Shown: positions 43,084 to 52,386, counted from the first letter of the stretch. The stretch: 64,000 nucleotides of DNA from JAXDAY01 sp034679345 (GCA_034679345.1 JAXDAY010000008.1:68740-132739), one strand, 5' to 3'. Notes: a model not told the origin generated them from the sequence alone. A program made the numbers and translations.

Positions 43084-44541
43084 ATGAACCGTATTCGTGA
43101 CCATAAAACCCGAGTCCGGAGCCACAGGATGGCGTCTGGATTCTCGATCCTCGCCGCTGTCGCGGCCGCATTCATGTTGACGACGGCTGCGGGCGCCGAG
43201 GTGATCAACTACGGCTGTGTGCTCGACGACGCGCAGGAGGTCCCGCCCACTGGCTCTCCTGCGTTCGGCGGCGGGCAGTTTCAGATCGACACCGACGCGA
43301 ACACCGTCAGCTTCCGAATCGCCTTCGTCGGACTCACGGCCGCCGAGACGCTGGCGCATATCCATGGGCCGGCCGATCCCGGCGTGAACGGCGGCGTGCT
43401 CACCGCCCTTCCGCTCGGCAATCCCAAGACCGGCGTCTGGAACTACCTGGAGGGCCAGGAAGGCGACATCCTCGCGGGCAAGACGTACGTCAACATCCAT
43501 AGCGGCGCCTTCCCCGCCGGCGAGATCCGCGGCCAGATCGTGCCGCTCAACGCCTCGCTCGACCAAGCGCAGGAGGTCCCGCCCACGGGATCGGCGGGAT
43601 TGGGCTGGGGGGTGTTCACAATCAATACGACGACGAACATGCTCAACTACTACATCGCCTTCGGGGGTCTCGGGTCGGCCGAGACCGCGGCCCACATCCA
43701 CGGCGCGGCGCTGCACGGAACGAACAGCGGAGTCCTGCACGCCCTGCCGGCCGGCAGCCCGAAGGTGGGGAGCTGGAACTACGGCGAGGGGGTAGAGGAG
43801 GCCCTCCTCACAGGCCGCACGTACGTGAACATCCACACGAATGGGTTCCCGGGAGGAGAGATCCGGGGGCAGATCTGCCCGGTCGTCATCCCGATCGACA
43901 GCCAGCAGGAGGTTCCGCCCACCCCCTCGAATGGCGCGGGGGTTGCCCTCGTCTCCATCGATCTGGGAACCTCCGACATCAGCTTCGACCTGCGCAACGC
44001 GGGCCTGACGAGCGCGGAGACGGCGGCTCACATCCATGGATTCGCGCCTCCCGGGGCGAACGCGGGCGTTCTGATGAACCTCAACCTTGGCGCCAGGAAG
44101 CTGGGGTTGTGGAACTACGGCGCCGGCAATCGCGGCGATGTCCTCTCAGGGCTCACCTACTTCAACATCCATACGACCAACTTCCCGGCCGGCGAGATCC
44201 GGGGCCAGATCCAGGGGTTCAATCCCCTGCCAGCCGCCGACGCTGGCGATCCGGTTCTTCCACTGACGATCCGGCTCGCGCCGAACCATCCCAATCCGTT
44301 CCAGGCTTCAACCAACATCTCCTTCAACCTCGAAGAGAGCGAGGCGGTGCGGGTCTCCCTCTATGACTCGCAGGGACGCCTCGTGCGGACGCTCGTTGAC
44401 GGCGAGATGAGCGCCGGATCCCACTCGGTTCCGTGGGACGGCAGGGACAACGCGGGCCGCGAGACTGCGAGCGGCGTCTACCGGTGCGTTCTCCACACCT
44501 CCGCGGGGGATCTCGCGAACAAGGTGAATCTGATTCGGTAG
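43084..44541 (+). CDS. Secreted triple-CHRD protein with T9SS-type FlgD-like C-terminal domain
   Basis: The 485-residue protein has a signal peptide (LAAVAAAFMLTTAAGAE) and three consecutive CHRD domains at about 40-150, 155-270 and 275-385. Each carries a DDAQEVPPTGSPAFGGGQF-like start, an AETLAHIHGPAD-like centre and NIHSGAFPAGEIRGQI-like end. The last 90 residues form a FlgD-like Ig domain (APNHPNPFQASTNISFNLEE, SLYDSQGRLVRTLVDGEMSA, VPWDGRDNAGRETASGVYRC), the usual type IX secretion sorting or anchoring region of FCB bacteria. It is likely displayed on or released from the cell surface. Function of bacterial CHRD is unknown. A strong terminator follows. Confidence 0.88.
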   Translation: MNRIRDHKTRVRSHRMASGFSILAAVAAAFMLTTAAGAEVINYGCVLDDAQEVPPTGSPAFGGGQFQIDTDANTVSFRIAFVGLTAAETLAHIHGPADPGVNGGVLTALPLGNPKTGVWNYLEGQEGDILAGKTYVNIHSGAFPAGEIRGQIVPLNASLDQAQEVPPTGSAGLGWGVFTINTTTNMLNYYIAFGGLGSAETAAHIHGAALHGTNSGVLHALPAGSPKVGSWNYGEGVEEALLTGRTYVNIHTNGFPGGEIRGQICPVVIPIDSQQEVPPTPSNGAGVALVSIDLGTSDISFDLRNAGLTSAETAAHIHGFAPPGANAGVLMNLNLGARKLGLWNYGAGNRGDVLSGLTYFNIHTTNFPAGEIRGQIQGFNPLPAADAGDPVLPLTIRLAPNHPNPFQASTNISFNLEESEAVRVSLYDSQGRLVRTLVDGEMSAGSHSVPWDGRDNAGRETASGVYRCVLHTSAGDLANKVNLIR

Positions 44542-44579
44542 TCGAGTCGAGACGCCCGTGCGCGGGCGAATCGCGTTCA

Positions 44580-44612
44580 GGGCGGCCCCGGCCTCGGGGC
44601 CGCCCCTCGTTT
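44580..44612 (+). terminator. Strong rho-independent terminator after the CHRD protein gene
   Basis: A 10-bp GC-only stem GGGCGGCCCC/GGGGCCGCCC encloses a 6-base loop, followed by CTCGTTTGTGT; the T-tract is weak. Confidence 0.75.
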
Positions 44613-44646
44613 GTGTAAGATCGGACTCATCCAAGGAGGGCAAGAC

Positions 44647-45150
44647 ATGAGAATCATGCCACCCGTGCGGGCGAGCCATTCCTACACGCAGCGGCTCGCG
44701 GGCCGGCCGGAAGAAGTCTTCCCCCTGCTCTGCCCCGTCCGGGAGACGGAGTGGGTGGAGGGTTGGTCCCCGGGAATCGTCGTCACGCATTCCGGGGTGG
44801 CGGAGAGGGACTGCGTCTTCACCACGACCGAAAGCGCCGGCGAGGCAGTCTGGGTGATCACGGAGCACGACGCCCGATCCGGCCTCGTCGAGATGGTCAA
44901 GGTCGTACCGGGGTTCCTCGTCACACGGCTGCGCATCGATCTCCGTGCGATCGGACGCGACGAGACCGAAGCAAGAGTCGCCTACATCTATACCGCGATC
45001 ACCGAGGAAGGGAATGCCTTCGTGCGGGGGCGCACGGAGGAGGAGTACGCGCGGTTCATGCGCACCTGGGAGGCGGCCCTCAATCGACGCCTTGGAGAGC
45101 TCCGAAGCGGCAAGGGGCATGCGCCCGATTCGAGCGTGCCTGTCGAGTGA
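44647..45150 (+). CDS. SRPBCC/START-like domain protein
   Basis: The ATG at 44647 follows AAGGAGG; an earlier in-frame ATG at 44611 lies in the terminator tail and is less likely. The 167-residue product looks like a ligand-binding SRPBCC fold: SYTQRLAGRPEEVFPLLCPV, EWVEGWSPGIVV, AVWVITEHDARSGLVEMVKV and a long C-terminal helix EEYARFMRTWEAALNRRLGE. No catalytic residues are evident. Confidence 0.7.
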   Translation: MRIMPPVRASHSYTQRLAGRPEEVFPLLCPVRETEWVEGWSPGIVVTHSGVAERDCVFTTTESAGEAVWVITEHDARSGLVEMVKVVPGFLVTRLRIDLRAIGRDETEARVAYIYTAITEEGNAFVRGRTEEEYARFMRTWEAALNRRLGELRSGKGHAPDSSVPVE

Positions 45151-45185
45151 GATCCGTCTCCCGGGCTGTGATAGGATGAAGCGTC

Positions 45186-45623
45186 ATGCTGAGATTCCGC
45201 CGCGCTGTCTTCGTCGCCATGGGAACCTTCTCGCTCGCCCTGGGAGTTGCCGGCGTCTTCGTGCCGCTGCTTCCGGCCACGCCGTTTCTGCTCTTCTCAG
45301 CCTTCTGCTTTGCGCGCAGCTCCGAGCGATTCCATCGCTGGCTCCTGGGCCATCGATGGCTCGGAGGCTATATTCGCGCCTACCGCGAGGGACGAGGCAT
45401 GGCGCGCCGCGACAAGGCGGCGACGATCGTCCTGCTCTGGGCAAGCATCGGGCTCACGGCAGGCCTGGCGGTCGCTTCATGGTGGGCGCGCGGCCTGCTG
45501 CTCGCCGTGGCCGTCGGCGTGACGATCCATATCCTGTGCCTGAAGACCGCGGCTCCCAGATCCGCGGCGCAACGAACTGCCCCGTCGCGCGGTGGGACGG
45601 AGATCGAGATGGAATCGGACTGA
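45186..45623 (+). CDS. YbaN/DUF454 family inner membrane protein
   Basis: The 145-residue protein matches DUF454: FSLALGVAGVFVPLLPATPF, LLFSAFCFARSSERFHRWLL, YIRAYREGRGMARRDKAATI and two more hydrophobic stretches. The function of the family is unknown. Confidence 0.88.
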   Translation: MLRFRRAVFVAMGTFSLALGVAGVFVPLLPATPFLLFSAFCFARSSERFHRWLLGHRWLGGYIRAYREGRGMARRDKAATIVLLWASIGLTAGLAVASWWARGLLLAVAVGVTIHILCLKTAAPRSAAQRTAPSRGGTEIEMESD

Positions 45624-45651
45624 GAGCGGTCGATCACGGCTTGGAGTCCCG

Positions 45652-46158
45652 ATGAGCGAGGTCCGGAGAATCGCGGAAGGGCTGACGTGCGGCATCGACG
45701 GGGATCCGTGGCACGGTCCCGCAACGTTGCGCGTCCTCGACGGGATCGACGCGCGGGCCGCGGCGGCCCATCCATTGCCCGGCGGCCACTCCATATGGGA
45801 GACCGTCCTGCACATGACAGCGTGGACCCGAGAGGTTCTCCGGCGACTGGAGCTGGCGCCCCCGGGTCTTCCTCTCGAGGGAGACTGGCCCGAGGCCGGG
45901 GAGGCGACCCCCGAAGCGTGGACCGCCGCCGTGCGCGATTTGAGATCAGCCCACGAGGAGCTCGCGGCCGAGCTCATGCGGATGCCTGAGTCGCGCCTGT
46001 GGGAGATCGTGGGTGGGGCCGCGCGTGATCGATCCGTCGGAGTCGGGGTGACGTTCTACGCCATGCTCCACGGGCTTGCGCAGCACGACGTCTACCATAC
46101 CGCCCAGATCGCCACCCTCCGGCGGGTGATCGACGCGAGTCGCTCCGCGCCCGCCTGA
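45652..46158 (+). CDS. DinB-superfamily protein
   Basis: This 168-residue protein starts at ATG 45652. It has the metal-ligand histidines of the DinB fold (GGHSIWETVLHMTAWTREVL and GLAQHDVYHTAQIATLRRVI). It is the second DinB-like protein in 4 kb, not closely similar to the one at 42.4 kb. Its role may be thiol transfer or detoxification. Confidence 0.82.
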   Translation: MSEVRRIAEGLTCGIDGDPWHGPATLRVLDGIDARAAAAHPLPGGHSIWETVLHMTAWTREVLRRLELAPPGLPLEGDWPEAGEATPEAWTAAVRDLRSAHEELAAELMRMPESRLWEIVGGAARDRSVGVGVTFYAMLHGLAQHDVYHTAQIATLRRVIDASRSAPA

Positions 46159-46270
46159 TCCCTGTGACTTCTGTCATACCTCCCGCGAACCGCTCCCGGT
46201 TGAATGGAGTCGGTCACCTCGGATGACTTTGCGCTCGGGTCCCTGGGGACTCATGACGGAGGAAGCACCG

Positions 46271-46741
46271 ATGAGCTCGGCTCAGATCGTTCAGTACGTC
46301 CACCTGCTGTTCACGGTACTGTGGATCGGAGGGATGCTGTACATGCCCCTTGTCCTCATGCCGGCCATGGCCGCGATCGATCCCCCCCAGCGGGGGCGAT
46401 TGATGGGGGCGGTGGCGAAGCGCTTCTCGATGATCGCCTGGATCAGCGTCGTCGTCCTGCTCGTCACGGGTTTCCTCAAGACGCCCTCGAGCATTCTCTT
46501 CGACTCCTCGAGCGACTACGGAAGGATCCTCTTGATCAAGCACATCGTGATCGGCCTCATGATCATCGTCGGCCTGCTGATCACGTTCACCGTCGCCCCG
46601 AAGCTCATCCAGCTCGTCCCGAAGCCCGGCGAGGCGCCGCATCCCGCGTTCCTGCGGGCCCAGGCCCGGGTGAAGGTCCTTTCGAGCACGAACCTGGTCC
46701 TGGGGCTCGTCGTCCTATTCCTCGTCTCGATGCTGACGTGA
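46271..46741 (+). CDS. CopD-like four-helix membrane protein
   Basis: The 156-residue protein starts at ATG 46271 with GGAGG eight bases ahead. It has four hydrophobic helices with an early histidine (QIVQYVHLLFTVLWIGGMLY), ISVVVLLVTGFLKTP, LLIKHIVIGLMIIVGLLITF and LVLGLVVLFLVSML, as in CopD/DUF2269-type proteins that may handle copper or heme. It is convergent with the GH20 gene. Confidence 0.75.
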   Translation: MSSAQIVQYVHLLFTVLWIGGMLYMPLVLMPAMAAIDPPQRGRLMGAVAKRFSMIAWISVVVLLVTGFLKTPSSILFDSSSDYGRILLIKHIVIGLMIIVGLLITFTVAPKLIQLVPKPGEAPHPAFLRAQARVKVLSSTNLVLGLVVLFLVSMLT

Positions 46742-46806
46742 TGGCCTGGGGCGGAGGGAATGGACCCGCGCTCTCGACGCGGATCGCCGACGCGCGGGAG
46801 CGAGCC

Positions 46807-48291
46807 TCAAGCTCGTGGAGGCTCGAGCGGCCGGTGTCGGATTCCGAGGGCGTCGAGCCTCTGCTCCTGCCGCCGCAACCGCCTCACGAAGTCGTCGAAG
46901 TCGCGGGTCTCCGCCGGGCTCCAGAGGACCTCGGCCATGGCGCAGAGCCTCGGAAAGACCATGTACTGCAGGTGCGCCCATGTCGGGATCCGCTCGGTCC
47001 AGACATTGGCCTGACCTCCGAGGATCCGCGTCCTGGAGGCATGATCGATCCCCGGCGGAACGGGGTCGAACGCGTAGACCTTCTCGAGCGGAAGCTCTCG
47101 CGGGAAGGCCGGCGGCTCGGATTCGGGGGGGCCCTGGTAGTAGTCGAAGTAGCAGTGATCGGTGGGCGACATGACGACATCGTGACCCCGATGGACCGCA
47201 TCGATCCCGCCGCGGAACCCGCGCCACGACATCACCGCAGCGTCGGGAGGCAGGCTTCCGCCGGAGAGGATCTCGTCCCACCCGATCATCCTCTTGCCGA
47301 GCGATTCGAGGTGCTTGCCCACGCGGGACGTGAACCATCCCTGCAGGTTCCCCAGATCGCCGATTCCCTCGGCGGCCATCCGCGCGCGGCAGCGGGGACA
47401 CTCGGCCCATCGCGCCTTGGGGCATTCATCGCCGCCGATATGGACGAACCGACCCGGAAAGATGCCGGATACCTCGTCGAGCACGCGACGCGCGAAGTCC
47501 AACGCCGAATCGGAGCCTGCGCAGAGGACATCGTCGAAGATCCCCCACTCGCTGGGCACAGGGAGAGGCTCGCCCTCGCATGAGAGCTCAGGGTAGGCGG
47601 CGATGGCGGCACGGGCGTGGCCGGGCATCTCGATCTCGGGGACGATCTCGACGAATCGCCGGGCGGCATGGGCGATCACTCGTCGGATGTCGTCCAGGGC
47701 GTAAGCCCCTCGATGGACGGAACCGTCCGGCTCGAGTCTTCGGGAACCGACCTCGACGAGGCGCGGGAAAGACTCGATCGGCAAGCGCCAGCCTTGGTCG
47801 TCGGTGAGATGCCAGTGCAGGACGTTGAGCTTGTGCATCGCGCACCAGTCGATCGCCTCCAGGATCCGCTCCGCGTCGAAGAAGTGCCGTGAGACATCGA
47901 GGTGCAGCCCCCTCCAGCGGAAACGAGGGTGATCCGCGATCTCGCAGCAAGCCAGATCGGGCGCCTCCCGGGCGGAATCGGGAAGCAGCTGGAGGATCGT
48001 TTGCGCGCCGTGGAAGAGCCCGGGCCGGGTCGAGGCGCGCAGGCGCAGCGATCGCGGCTCAATCGAGAGGACGTACCCGTCAGGGTCGATCTCACGAGCG
48101 TCCGGATCCAGCTCGAGACGGATGGAGGCCTCCTCCTCGGCGGGACGGAGATCGAATCCGAATCGAGAGCGGATCGCGGGGCGAATGAGATCGACGATCG
48201 AGGAAGCGCCGGGCGCGTGGATCCTCATCCCCGGCGCCAGGGAGAAACGGCCTTCCCGGGCCGCGATGCGAGCGGGCTTCGGGATCAGCAC
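46807..48291 (-). CDS. GH20 beta-N-acetylhexosaminidase
   Basis: The 494-residue enzyme has the GH20 catalytic barrel: FRWRGLHLDVSRHFFDAERI, HKLNVLHWHLTDDQGWRLPI, VPEIEMPGHARAAIAAYPEL, the substrate-assisted Asp-Glu pair in FVHIGGDECPKARW, GWDEILSGGSLPPDAAVMSW and GGQANVWTERI. An N-terminal GH20b-like domain precedes it. GTG 48291 is preferred, with GGAGG just ahead; no signal peptide is seen, so it acts in the cytosol on imported GlcNAc-containing fragments. It closes the N-glycan operon. An 8-bp hairpin (46801-46825) overlaps its stop codon and may help end transcription. Confidence 0.9.
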   Translation of the reverse strand: MLIPKPARIAAREGRFSLAPGMRIHAPGASSIVDLIRPAIRSRFGFDLRPAEEEASIRLELDPDAREIDPDGYVLSIEPRSLRLRASTRPGLFHGAQTILQLLPDSAREAPDLACCEIADHPRFRWRGLHLDVSRHFFDAERILEAIDWCAMHKLNVLHWHLTDDQGWRLPIESFPRLVEVGSRRLEPDGSVHRGAYALDDIRRVIAHAARRFVEIVPEIEMPGHARAAIAAYPELSCEGEPLPVPSEWGIFDDVLCAGSDSALDFARRVLDEVSGIFPGRFVHIGGDECPKARWAECPRCRARMAAEGIGDLGNLQGWFTSRVGKHLESLGKRMIGWDEILSGGSLPPDAAVMSWRGFRGGIDAVHRGHDVVMSPTDHCYFDYYQGPPESEPPAFPRELPLEKVYAFDPVPPGIDHASRTRILGGQANVWTERIPTWAHLQYMVFPRLCAMAEVLWSPAETRDFDDFVRRLRRQEQRLDALGIRHRPLEPPRA

Positions 48292-48298
48292 GGCAGCC

Positions 48299-49309
48299 TT
48301 AGTTCCTCCAGAGTCTCGGCGGCCGGTCCCAGCCGACCAGGTAGGCCGAGATCCGCCAGTATCCATAGTGCCCGTTCTCGTCCGTCGGGCGGACATTCTC
48401 CACCATGAACCGGAACGTGTGCGAGCCTGCTCCGAGATGATCGCTGAGGTCGAACTCCATCGGCTCGACCTCCACGCCGGGGCACCAGCCGCTCCGGCTA
48501 TAGTCGGAGGACCAGGAGCCATCCGTCCAGCGCGCGCAGTACGGGTTCCGATCCCTGTAACCGCGGCAGTCGTCCCGCCAGGGGTAGACCCGCGCGACGA
48601 CCCGCCCATCGAGGTAGACCACATTCGCCTTCGAGATGAACTCGTCCTCATCGCGGCCGTCGGTGCAGTGTCCCGTGGAGATGTACTTCAGCGCCACGCG
48701 CGAGAGACCCTGCGGGACCTCCAATTGCGCGGTTCCTCCGCCGGCAGCTTCGTCCTCCGCCTTGAAGGCGTCGGTGTAGTAGACCGGCATGACCCAGACA
48801 GGAGCGTCGTAGCTCGAGTCGGGAGAAAACGAGAGCGCAAAGTCGACCGTCCATGCCGGGCTGGTCCAGGTGTCGATGAAGGCGCGGAACCGGCGATCGC
48901 CGCGGAGCAGCGGCGCCAGGTGCGATACGTCGATCTCATGGTCGGTCCGTCCTCCGTAAGCGGTCACGAAGCGGACGATCTCCAGATCGGGGCAGCCCGT
49001 CGAGGCGAGCCGGATGTTTCCCGCGCGGTCCCACCGGTCGTGCACGTTTCGATCGTCGAGCGGAACCGGTCGCACCGTGAGGATCGCCCGGATGCGTCCC
49101 GCCGGGGGAGCCTCGGGAAGCGTGGCCGCGATCGCGGCGATTCGCCCCTGCTCCTCCGCGGCGATACCGCCCGAGGCGAACTTCCCGGCCGAGTCGGCGT
49201 GGAAGTGGATCGCCGCGTCCCGAAGGATGGTGATCTCGAGGGACTCCGACGCCGCGCGCTGGCAGGCAATCGTCAGAAGCGCAAGGACGAACGCGATCGT
49301 GCGGGTCAT
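48299..49309 (-). CDS. PNGase F-like peptide-N-glycanase (secreted)
   Basis: The 336-residue protein has an export signal (TRTIAFVLALLTIACQRAAS; possibly a lipoprotein at Cys16). The mature part aligns with Elizabethkingia PNGase F along its length: HDRWDRAGNIRL with EWDRYANVYV, EIVRFVTAYGGRTDHEIDVS, then RAFIDTWTSPAWTVDFALSF, DEDEFISKANVVYLDGRV and SGWCPGVEVEP with AGWCPGMAVP. Catalytic Asp60 corresponds to Asp94 and Glu206 to Glu223; Glu118 is replaced by Asp146. PNGase F removes Asn-linked glycans from glycoproteins outside the cell. It lies between GH38 and GH20 genes, with ATGA overlap to GH38. Confidence 0.8.
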   Translation of the reverse strand: MTRTIAFVLALLTIACQRAASESLEITILRDAAIHFHADSAGKFASGGIAAEEQGRIAAIAATLPEAPPAGRIRAILTVRPVPLDDRNVHDRWDRAGNIRLASTGCPDLEIVRFVTAYGGRTDHEIDVSHLAPLLRGDRRFRAFIDTWTSPAWTVDFALSFSPDSSYDAPVWVMPVYYTDAFKAEDEAAGGGTAQLEVPQGLSRVALKYISTGHCTDGRDEDEFISKANVVYLDGRVVARVYPWRDDCRGYRDRNPYCARWTDGSWSSDYSRSGWCPGVEVEPMEFDLSDHLGAGSHTFRFMVENVRPTDENGHYGYWRISAYLVGWDRPPRLWRN

Positions 49310-52300
49310 GAGCCGGCCCTCCAGCGATAGGTTCGGATTTCGAAGGGAGCAAGGGAGATCTCGATTCCCCGGTCGCAGGCGACGGGTGCGCCGAGCTCCT
49401 TCCACTCCAGGAGATCGATCTCCACGAGCGATCCGGCCGCGGGGACAAGCTCGATGCGCCCCTGCGACCGGCGCCCTCGCGTCTCGACGATGCGCAAGAT
49501 CCGATCCTCTCCGCGTTCGGCGCGCTTGACGACGCTCAACGCGAGACCGTTCCCGCGGAGCCGGACGGGATAGGCGGCCTCCCCCGCTGCGCGGCCGGGG
49601 AAGCGGAGGGGAGGCTCGTTCAGCGATGCCGCTTGCTCGACGACGTCGGAGCCCGCCAGATCCCCGGGATGGGGATACAGGGCGTAGGTGAACCGGTGCG
49701 TCCCCCGGTCGGCGTCGGCGTCGGGATAGCAGGGCGAGCGCAGCAGATTGAGGTCGAGGCGGTTCTCCACGACCTTGTGGCCGTACTTGCCGTCATTCAA
49801 CAGGGCGACGCCGTAATCGGCCCCCGAGAGGTCGACGTACCGATGCGCGGTCGCCTCGAATCGCGCCAGATCCCAGCTCGTGTTGCGGTGGGTCGGCCTG
49901 CGGACGTGCCCATACTGAATCTCGTAGCTCGCCTCCGTCGCGCGCACGTGCACCGGGAAGCAGACGCGCAGCATGCGGTGGCGCTCGCGCCAGTCGATCT
50001 CCGTCTCAAAGTCGAGTCTGCGGCTCCCGGGCCGCAGGTGGATCGTCTGGCGGATCCGGGAGTCTCCGACAAGGAGATCGACGCGAATCGTCTGCCGCGC
50101 CGCTCCTCCGACGGCCTCCGCGGCCGCTGCGGCGCGGGCATGCTCGACGATCGCCGCCTCGTAGAAGAGGTCGATGTCCCATGCATCCCAGTCGTTCGGG
50201 CGATCCTCGTAGAGGGTGAGACGATTGCCGGTCTCGCCCGAGGCGAGGATCTCCCGGCTCGATTCCTTGTCGAAGGCGGCGAGGAGCGCTCCGTTCGCAT
50301 CGAGCTCGTAGCGGACGAGGTCGTTTTCGAGAGTCAGCGCATCGCGAGCCGCGGCGAGTCCTGCCGGGACGGGGGACTTCCTCAGCGTGGCGAATCCGAA
50401 TGGCTCGATCCGCACCCTTGCGAGAGCTTGATCCCCCTCCCTTTGCGCGGGCAACGCGGCCCCGGCGGCATCGACCGCGCCCGCCCATCCCGGCGGCAGC
50501 GTCACGGCGCCATCGAAGCCGGCCGAATGGGGGTTGAAGAGGGCCATCGCATCCTCGTCCCGACGGAAGAGATGATCGGCGGCGGAAGCGAGGATCGCCT
50601 CGCACTCCTCGAGCACGATCCGATGCTCCGCGTGGGTCCTCTCGTATTGCCGCGCGATGCTCGAGCCGGGCAAGATGTCGTGGAACTGGTTCAGGAGGAG
50701 GAGTTTCCAGAGGCGGTCGAGCCGCGCCGCCGGGTACTCGGAAGCGGGCAGCATCGAGGCGAGGAGCTCGGCCGCGCGCAGGATCTCTTCTCCCCGCCGA
50801 TTCCCGCGCTTCACCTCCGCCTGGGTGGTGAGCGTGCCTCGGTGAAGCTCCAGGTAAAGCTCTCCGTCCCAGACGGCGAGCTCCGCCCGCCGCGCCCTCA
50901 GTCGGTCCAGGAAGCCGCTCGCCGCGCCGAAGCGCACGCGCGGCGCTCCCTCGCAGTCGCGCAACCTCAAGCCGCACTCGATCTGCTCTTCCTTGGGCCC
51001 GCCACCGCCGTCCCCCACCCCGAAGAGAGAGAGGAACTCGTCCAGGAACCCCTTCTCGCGGAAGTTCTCCATCCCGGGCACCAAGGCGTCGGCGTCGAGC
51101 AGGGAGTTGTAGTTGTTCTCCGGAGGGAAGTGGGCGATCACCTCGCTCCCGTCGATGCCGCGCCACCGGAAGGTCGTGTGCGGGAAGTCGTTCACCTGGT
51201 TCCAGGACATCTTCTGGGTGATCAGCGCGTCGATCCCGCTCTTCAAGAGGATCTGCGGCATGGCCGCCGAGTAGCCAAAGACATCCGGCAGCCAGAGGTT
51301 CGTCACGTCGACGCCGAACTCCTCTCGGAAGAAGTTCTTCCCGTGCAGGATCTGACGGATCATCGACTCGCCGGAGATGAGGTTGCAGTCGGCCTCGACC
51401 CACATCCCGCCCTGGACCTCCCACCTCCCCTCGGCGACCCGCCGGCGAATCGCCCTGTAGATCTCCGGATAGCGATCCCGGACGAAGGCGTAGTGCTGCG
51501 CCTGAGACGCGCCGAAGACGTAGTCCGGGTAGCGCTCCAGCAACCGGAGCTGCGAGGAGAAGGTCCGCGCGCACTTTCGAATGCTTTCATCGACGGGCCA
51601 GAGCCAGGCGGTGTCGATATGGGCATGCCCCACGGCGGTCGCGACCGGCGCGGAGGCGCTCGCCGGACGCGAGAGCTCGGAGGCGAGGATCACCCGCGCT
51701 TCGGCCGCTCGCACTGGCTCGCCCGCGTAGCGGTCGGCCGCCTCGTTCGCGGCGCGCATGAGGCGCGCGCGCCGGACGCTCTTCTCGGGAAGGCGCCGGA
51801 TCAGCCCCAGCGCGATCCTCAGATCGAGCGCGAGATGCCAGATCGACTCGTCGAGGACGGCGAGCCTCAGCCGCGTGATCGAGGCGTCGTAGCGCCCGTG
51901 GCGTTCGGGCGAGCCGGCCGGAGGATCGAGATCGACGAAGAGCCCGAAGAGCCCGCACGAGGAGACCTCGACCCACAGATCGACTTCCTCCCCTCCGGCG
52001 CATGACTCGAAGAGCGGAACAATGTCCCGCTTGAACTCGGGCACATAGACGGAGAAGGTCGAGATCCCCTGAAGGATCGTTCCATCCGCGGCGTGGACCA
52101 GCCCCTCCCCGCCGAGGTCGATTTGCGCGACGACCTTCCTTCCCGCCCATGCTTCCGGCACGCGCCCCGAAAGCCGGATCCAGCCGACGTCCCACGCGCG
52201 TCCCCAGACCTCGCCCGGGCGGATCGCACGCCCCGGGATCTCCTTCGCTCTCGCCAGCGGCCTCGGGTCGGCGATGCCGTGGGTCTCCGCGGCCAGTTCC

Positions 52301-52386
52301 GCAGTCTCCACCAGGAACGACTCCACAAGCCGCGCGTGCCAGCGCTCCAGTCGCTTGAGATGGATTGCCCCGATCGGTTCACTCAT
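49306..52386 (-). CDS. GH38 alpha-mannosidase
   Basis: The 1026-residue enzyme has the GH38 zinc site GHAHIDTAWLWPVDE, GGMWVEADCNLISGESMIRQ, the nucleophile aspartate in LWLPDVFGYSAAMPQIL, QKMSWNQVNDFPHTTFRW and LLLNQFHDILPGSS, followed by the large C-terminal beta domains. No signal peptide is present; it trims alpha-linked mannose from imported oligosaccharides in the cytosol. ATG 52386 lies eight bases inside the symporter gene; an upstream ATG at 52422 would increase that overlap. Confidence 0.93.
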   Translation of the reverse strand: MSEPIGAIHLKRLERWHARLVESFLVETAELAAETHGIADPRPLARAKEIPGRAIRPGEVWGRAWDVGWIRLSGRVPEAWAGRKVVAQIDLGGEGLVHAADGTILQGISTFSVYVPEFKRDIVPLFESCAGGEEVDLWVEVSSCGLFGLFVDLDPPAGSPERHGRYDASITRLRLAVLDESIWHLALDLRIALGLIRRLPEKSVRRARLMRAANEAADRYAGEPVRAAEARVILASELSRPASASAPVATAVGHAHIDTAWLWPVDESIRKCARTFSSQLRLLERYPDYVFGASQAQHYAFVRDRYPEIYRAIRRRVAEGRWEVQGGMWVEADCNLISGESMIRQILHGKNFFREEFGVDVTNLWLPDVFGYSAAMPQILLKSGIDALITQKMSWNQVNDFPHTTFRWRGIDGSEVIAHFPPENNYNSLLDADALVPGMENFREKGFLDEFLSLFGVGDGGGGPKEEQIECGLRLRDCEGAPRVRFGAASGFLDRLRARRAELAVWDGELYLELHRGTLTTQAEVKRGNRRGEEILRAAELLASMLPASEYPAARLDRLWKLLLLNQFHDILPGSSIARQYERTHAEHRIVLEECEAILASAADHLFRRDEDAMALFNPHSAGFDGAVTLPPGWAGAVDAAGAALPAQREGDQALARVRIEPFGFATLRKSPVPAGLAAARDALTLENDLVRYELDANGALLAAFDKESSREILASGETGNRLTLYEDRPNDWDAWDIDLFYEAAIVEHARAAAAAEAVGGAARQTIRVDLLVGDSRIRQTIHLRPGSRRLDFETEIDWRERHRMLRVCFPVHVRATEASYEIQYGHVRRPTHRNTSWDLARFEATAHRYVDLSGADYGVALLNDGKYGHKVVENRLDLNLLRSPCYPDADADRGTHRFTYALYPHPGDLAGSDVVEQAASLNEPPLRFPGRAAGEAAYPVRLRGNGLALSVVKRAERGEDRILRIVETRGRRSQGRIELVPAAGSLVEIDLLEWKELGAPVACDRGIEISLAPFEIRTYRWRAGS

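Noticed and set aside
46801..46825. Hairpin CGAGCCTC/GAGGCTCG between convergent CopD-like and GH20 genes as a terminator
   Set aside because: The stem is perfect, but no T-tract follows on either strand, so it is noted only within the GH20 entry.
49633..52005. 790-codon open frame on the plus strand
   Set aside because: It is antisense to the GH38 gene, whose catalytic motifs are intact on the minus strand.
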